DNA from: Saprospiraceae bacterium
GTDB lineage: Bacteria; Bacteroidota; Bacteroidia; Chitinophagales; Saprospiraceae
Reading direction: 5' to 3'
Length of the DNA stretch: 9,158 nt
Assembly (NCBI GenBank): GCA_007134625.1
Contig: SLKL01000148.1
Span: forward strand, 1 to 9,158
Below, piece by piece: positions 6,751 through 9,158 of the stretch; the stretch's first letter is position 1; each line of letters opens with the position of its first letter. A program made the translations under genes and the position numbers. The notes beneath the pieces are model-generated. The model was not told the DNA's origin, made no database searches, and was given only the letters and a program-made list of their open reading frames with translations.

Positions 6751-6824
6751 CCCACTTCCACTGAATTAGATGATTAGGGTTATGTGAAATACATTCTAAA
6801 TTAAGAATCCGATTTAAATCCATA

Positions 6825-7466
6825 TTAAAAACTCACGGCCAACTCATCCCAGGGACCATTGATTTGTTCTCTAGGTGGAGTGTAATCAATTACCACTAAC
6901 TCCCATCCCATAAGAGAAACAGCGTCGGACAGGGTTGAAAAAACATCATTCAACTGCTCATTAGCTTTTTCGAAGAGGGGTCTGTTTTGGCTCGCAGCAG
7001 CTGAAATAAAGTTCTTGGCGCTTCTCTGTAACCGACTGTAGTCAGCCTCAGTAAAACTATTAAATGCTCCTTGCTGAATATCATAATACTCCAGATCGTG
7101 ATCAATGGATAGGATAGAAGCCGGACCCGGGTGCGTGACAAATACTTTGCGCTCAGCTTCATCGAGGCTTATTCCATTCGACTCAAAATCAAAGCCGGCA
7201 GAAACCCTTGCATTTACCCTAATTAAGACCTTTTTTCTAAATGGTGCCCAGTCCCATCTGTAATAGTCTTTATAGTCGTAAATTTCAGAAAAATGAGCCT
7301 CAACAGCCGTAAGTTTCAGAACTTTATTGATTTTTTCTGCTATGACAATGGAACTTTCCTCAGAAATAAGGGCAGTGTTTTTATTCGTATGCCATTGATG
7401 TGTTAAGATGATTCCGGCTGCAAAAGAAGCCAAAATCAGGGCTATGCCCAAATACAATCTGATCAT
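6825..7466 (-). CDS. DUF4230 family membrane-anchored protein
   Basis: The product has 213 residues from ATG 7466. An in-frame ATG at 7514 would add 16 polar residues but overlap the preceding gene by 38 nt; the 7466 start leaves a 10-nt gap and puts a membrane anchor (MIRLYLGIALILASFAAGIIL) at the very N-terminus, so I prefer it. The rest is predicted extracytoplasmic. The family signature is KLTAVEAHFSEIYDYKDYY followed by the WAPFRKKVLIRVNARVSAGFDF region, which is the conserved core of DUF4230 (PF14014), then a helical segment rich in Ala, Gln and Asn, and a C-terminal GWELVVIDYTPP strand. No biochemical function is known to me for this family. It is the second gene of a unit with the DUF3108 gene. 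Confidence 0.82.
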   Translation of the reverse strand: MIRLYLGIALILASFAAGIILTHQWHTNKNTALISEESSIVIAEKINKVLKLTAVEAHFSEIYDYKDYYRWDWAPFRKKVLIRVNARVSAGFDFESNGISLDEAERKVFVTHPGPASILSIDHDLEYYDIQQGAFNSFTEADYSRLQRSAKNFISAAASQNRPLFEKANEQLNDVFSTLSDAVSLMGWELVVIDYTPPREQINGPWDELAVSF

Positions 7467-7476
7467 AATTTGTTGA

Positions 7477-8340
7477 TTATCGTTTTGAAGTGAATGGGTG
7501 TTTGAGGTTTTCATATCTGTCTAAAACTACTCGGACAGATCCAACCCTTAAAGGCGATTCAATTTGGATAGGAATTCTGTTCTCATCATCTGAAACCCAG
7601 ACTATCATTTCATCACCTTCATTAAATACGCCACCTGCAATTACAGCCGGGCTGAATTTCAATAAATCGAAATTACCACCCGCGCGTCTGATTCTGTAGT
7701 TTTGTTCACGTTTCAGAAAGCGCATACCAATATCATAAACTCTTTCATCATAGCCTACATTTAATTCAACAACGTCACGAGGTCTTAATCGGCTTACATC
7801 AAGATTTCGGGTGTAGTAAACAATAGATAGAACATCCCTTAAACATCTGTCCATATCCACATAGTCGGTTTGCATTCTATCAGCCGACCTCCCATGAAAA
7901 GCCTTAACCCTCCGCTTTTCATAGTCGAAAGTCATTTCAGAGGTTTTTGAATAGGAACCTTGATTGATATCCCGGGTAGCTTTTACAGGAAGTAAAGTTT
8001 TTTTATCAACTTTTGACTCATAAGTATCTCTTACCCTAAAAATTCTATCATAAGAATTATAAGTCCTGCCATATGCCTTTAGGTGGTAATAATTCTCGTC
8101 CTCTTTAACAGAAAAAGTAACTTCGCCGGCAGGAATCCAAACAAAACCAATTTTATAATAAACCGTATATACCGCCTTTTCACCGGCTTGAAATGCAGAG
8201 TTTTTAACCCCGCAATCTCGTATAATATCACCAGCATGAAAAACCTCATAAGATTGATTGGACTCGTTGGTTTCCGTGTTCACAGGCAAAAGTCCCAGAA
8301 CCATCGTGAGTAGCAATACTGATATAGAACCTTTTTTCAT
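7477..8340 (-). CDS. DUF3108 domain exported protein
   Basis: The product has 287 residues. Residues 1-20 (MKKGSISVLLLTMVLGLLPV) form a Sec signal peptide. The mature part shows the DUF3108 (PF11306) pattern: AFQAGEKAVYTVYYKIGFVWIPAGEVTFSV in two adjoining pieces (about 49-78), a run of beta-strands with RIFRVRDTYESKVD, and the C-terminal signature VWVSDDENRIPIQIES followed by RVGSVRVVLDRYE (248-277). The family is predicted to be a secreted beta-rich periplasmic protein; its role is not established. The DUF4230 gene starts 10 nt after the stop, and ruvC is divergent upstream. I find no clean TTG-N17-21-TANNTTTG promoter in the 260 bp before the start. Confidence 0.85.
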   Translation of the reverse strand: MKKGSISVLLLTMVLGLLPVNTETNESNQSYEVFHAGDIIRDCGVKNSAFQAGEKAVYTVYYKIGFVWIPAGEVTFSVKEDENYYHLKAYGRTYNSYDRIFRVRDTYESKVDKKTLLPVKATRDINQGSYSKTSEMTFDYEKRRVKAFHGRSADRMQTDYVDMDRCLRDVLSIVYYTRNLDVSRLRPRDVVELNVGYDERVYDIGMRFLKREQNYRIRRAGGNFDLLKFSPAVIAGGVFNEGDEMIVWVSDDENRIPIQIESPLRVGSVRVVLDRYENLKHPFTSKR

Positions 8341-8599
8341 TTCATTAAAATTTGTCGAACCAGATAACCAACCAATGCAAATATCAAATCGTAAACGGCC
8401 ACAGCCATCAGTTTATTACCAAAATCAATTACCAAACAGAGTAAATGATAAAGTTGGTTCCAAATTAGATGTTTATTAACATGAAGGCAGATCTAAATTG
8501 AGGACCAAATGAAAAGATGATTTCAACTAATTGACAAAACAGTTTGATTAAAGCAACAAAAAGTTTATAACTTGCGGTTCAATTAATTAAAGCAAACTT
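8341..8599. other. Divergent intergenic region between DUF3108 gene and ruvC
   Basis: This AT-rich 259-bp gap must contain the promoters of both flanking units. One weak plus-strand candidate is listed separately. On the minus strand only near matches exist (for example TACGATTTG at 8393-8385, one base too long for the -7 element and without a well-spaced -33). A short 7-bp inverted repeat (AACCAAC at 8366-8372, GTTGGTT at 8453-8459) is probably chance. Confidence 0.6.
8543..8575 (+). promoter_or_regulatory. Weak candidate promoter for ruvC
   Basis: TTTG (8543-8546) is followed 21 nt later by TAACTTGC (8568-8575), an imperfect -7 element, 24 nt before the ruvC TTG codon. The position is good but the -7 match is partial, so this is only the best candidate present. 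Confidence 0.3.
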
Positions 8600-9158
8600 T
8601 TGAAAACCAATCCATCAAATATTAAAGAAAAAAGGATTATTGGAATTGATCCGGGTACCAATGTTTTGGGTTACGCAGTAATTGAAATAGAAAATAAAAA
8701 AATCAAACTTATTAATTTAGGAGTCGTCAAAATGGGACACCTCGACAGTCAGGCTGATAAACTAAAGCGATTGTTTGATAGAGTATCAAAATTAATTGAG
8801 GTTTATGAAGCCGGACAAATGGCAGTAGAAGCTCCTTTTTTTGGAAAAAACGTCCAAAGCATGTTAAAGCTAGGGCGTGCCCAGGGGGTTGCACTGGCGG
8901 CCGGCTTTCATCAGGGACTTTCAGTTTACGAGTACAGCCCTAAACAAATCAAATTAGCGGTAACCGGAAATGGAAACGCTTCGAAAGAACAAGTCGCGGG
9001 GATGGTAACTCATTTAACCGCCACTAAAATAAACGAAAAGTTCCTTGATGCAACGGATGCTTTAGCTGTAGCAATTTGCCACCATTTAAAAATAGGAGAT
9101 GGAAATTTATCCAAAAGACAGGGCGGAGAAAAATTCAAATCCTGGAAAGATTTTGCAA
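8600..9158 (+). CDS. ruvC: Crossover junction endodeoxyribonuclease RuvC, 3'-partial
   Basis: At least 186 residues are visible and the window ends in SWKDFA, close to the expected C-terminus of Bacteroidota RuvC (about 190 residues). RuvC cuts Holliday junctions as a dimer, guided by RuvAB, in recombination repair. All four acidic catalytic residues are visible: D17 in GIDPGT, E77 in AVEAPFFGKN, and D150 and D153 in FLDATDALAVA. The conserved QSMLKLGRAQGVALA and YSPKQIKLAVTGNGNASKEQV segments are intact. The start must be TTG at 8600 (reading MKTNPSNIKEKRIIGIDPG): an in-frame TAA lies at 8588-8590 and no ATG or GTG occurs before the catalytic GIDPG. It is divergent from the DUF3108 gene. Confidence 0.95.
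   Translation, partial: MKTNPSNIKEKRIIGIDPGTNVLGYAVIEIENKKIKLINLGVVKMGHLDSQADKLKRLFDRVSKLIEVYEAGQMAVEAPFFGKNVQSMLKLGRAQGVALAAGFHQGLSVYEYSPKQIKLAVTGNGNASKEQVAGMVTHLTATKINEKFLDATDALAVAICHHLKIGDGNLSKRQGGEKFKSWKDFA

Larger units (their letters stand above)
6398..6824. other. Repeat-rich intergenic region (427 bp)
   Basis: This gap lies between the end of the DUF4230 gene and the start of the yfcC-like gene, both on the minus strand. Going up in coordinate it holds the yfcC promoter (6409-6437), an AT-rich stretch with a T7-G-A6 inverted A-tract (6493-6506), a 7-bp repeat array (6518-6636), trailing in-phase TAGCTTA/AGGCTTA words to 6671, a second and unrelated 7-bp array (6687-6728), and a dispersed hairpin repeat (6729-6750). 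The 64-codon minus-strand frame across 6629-6823 is built from these repeats and is not taken as a gene. Confidence 0.85.

Noticed and set aside
6629..6823. 64-codon minus-strand ORF after the DUF4230 gene
   Set aside because: Its sequence is a translation of the heptad arrays and the hairpin repeat (for example GTRYEIRVTRFEI); it shows no protein family and no other coding signal.
8366..8459. Inverted AACCAAC/GTTGGTT pair as an operator
   Set aside because: The arms are 7 bp long and 80 bp apart, within chance expectation for AT-rich intergenic DNA.

Overview
This window looks like an ordinary chromosomal segment of a member of the Bacteroidota, probably a cytophagalean or flavobacterial relative. 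The grounds are the moderately AT-rich sequence, three clustered SurA/PpiC-type chaperone genes, DUF3108 and DUF4230 proteins typical of the phylum, a -33/-7 promoter of the Bacteroidota type (TTG-N17-TAGTTTTG), and few Shine-Dalgarno sequences. I see no phage, plasmid, IS, CRISPR, rRNA or tRNA.

Layout. (1) Positions 1-3325, plus strand: a run of three periplasmic/outer-membrane folding factors. The first is a large PpiC-type peptidyl-prolyl isomerase whose 5' end lies outside the window: the frame is open from base 1 and begins in the last strand of a parvulin domain. The second is a SurA-like lipoprotein that has lost recognisable parvulin motifs. The third is a SurA-type protein with one good and one degenerate parvulin domain, overlapping the lipoprotein gene by ATGA. 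(2) Positions 3326-3524: a convergent intergenic region full of 7-bp repeats. (3) Positions 3525-6397, minus strand: a two-gene transporter operon, a YfcC-type (COG1288) carrier followed 11 nt later by a sodium:solute symporter, with a good promoter just upstream. (4) Positions 6398-6824: a non-coding block holding two further heptanucleotide repeat arrays and a dispersed hairpin repeat. (5) Positions 6825-8340, minus strand: a two-gene unit, an exported DUF3108 protein followed by a membrane-anchored DUF4230 protein. (6) Positions 8341-8599: a divergent intergenic region. (7) Positions 8600-9158, plus strand: ruvC, the Holliday-junction resolvase, starting at TTG and cut by the window end only a few codons before its expected stop.

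How the genes fit together: the first block serves outer-membrane protein folding, the second solute uptake or exchange with unknown substrates, the third is a conserved envelope pair of unknown function, and ruvC is recombination housekeeping. I did not find a convincing new multi-gene system. The most unusual signal is non-coding: at least three unrelated sequence families of tandem repeats in two separate intergenic regions all have a 7-bp period, and one is organised into 21-bp and 42-bp higher-order units.
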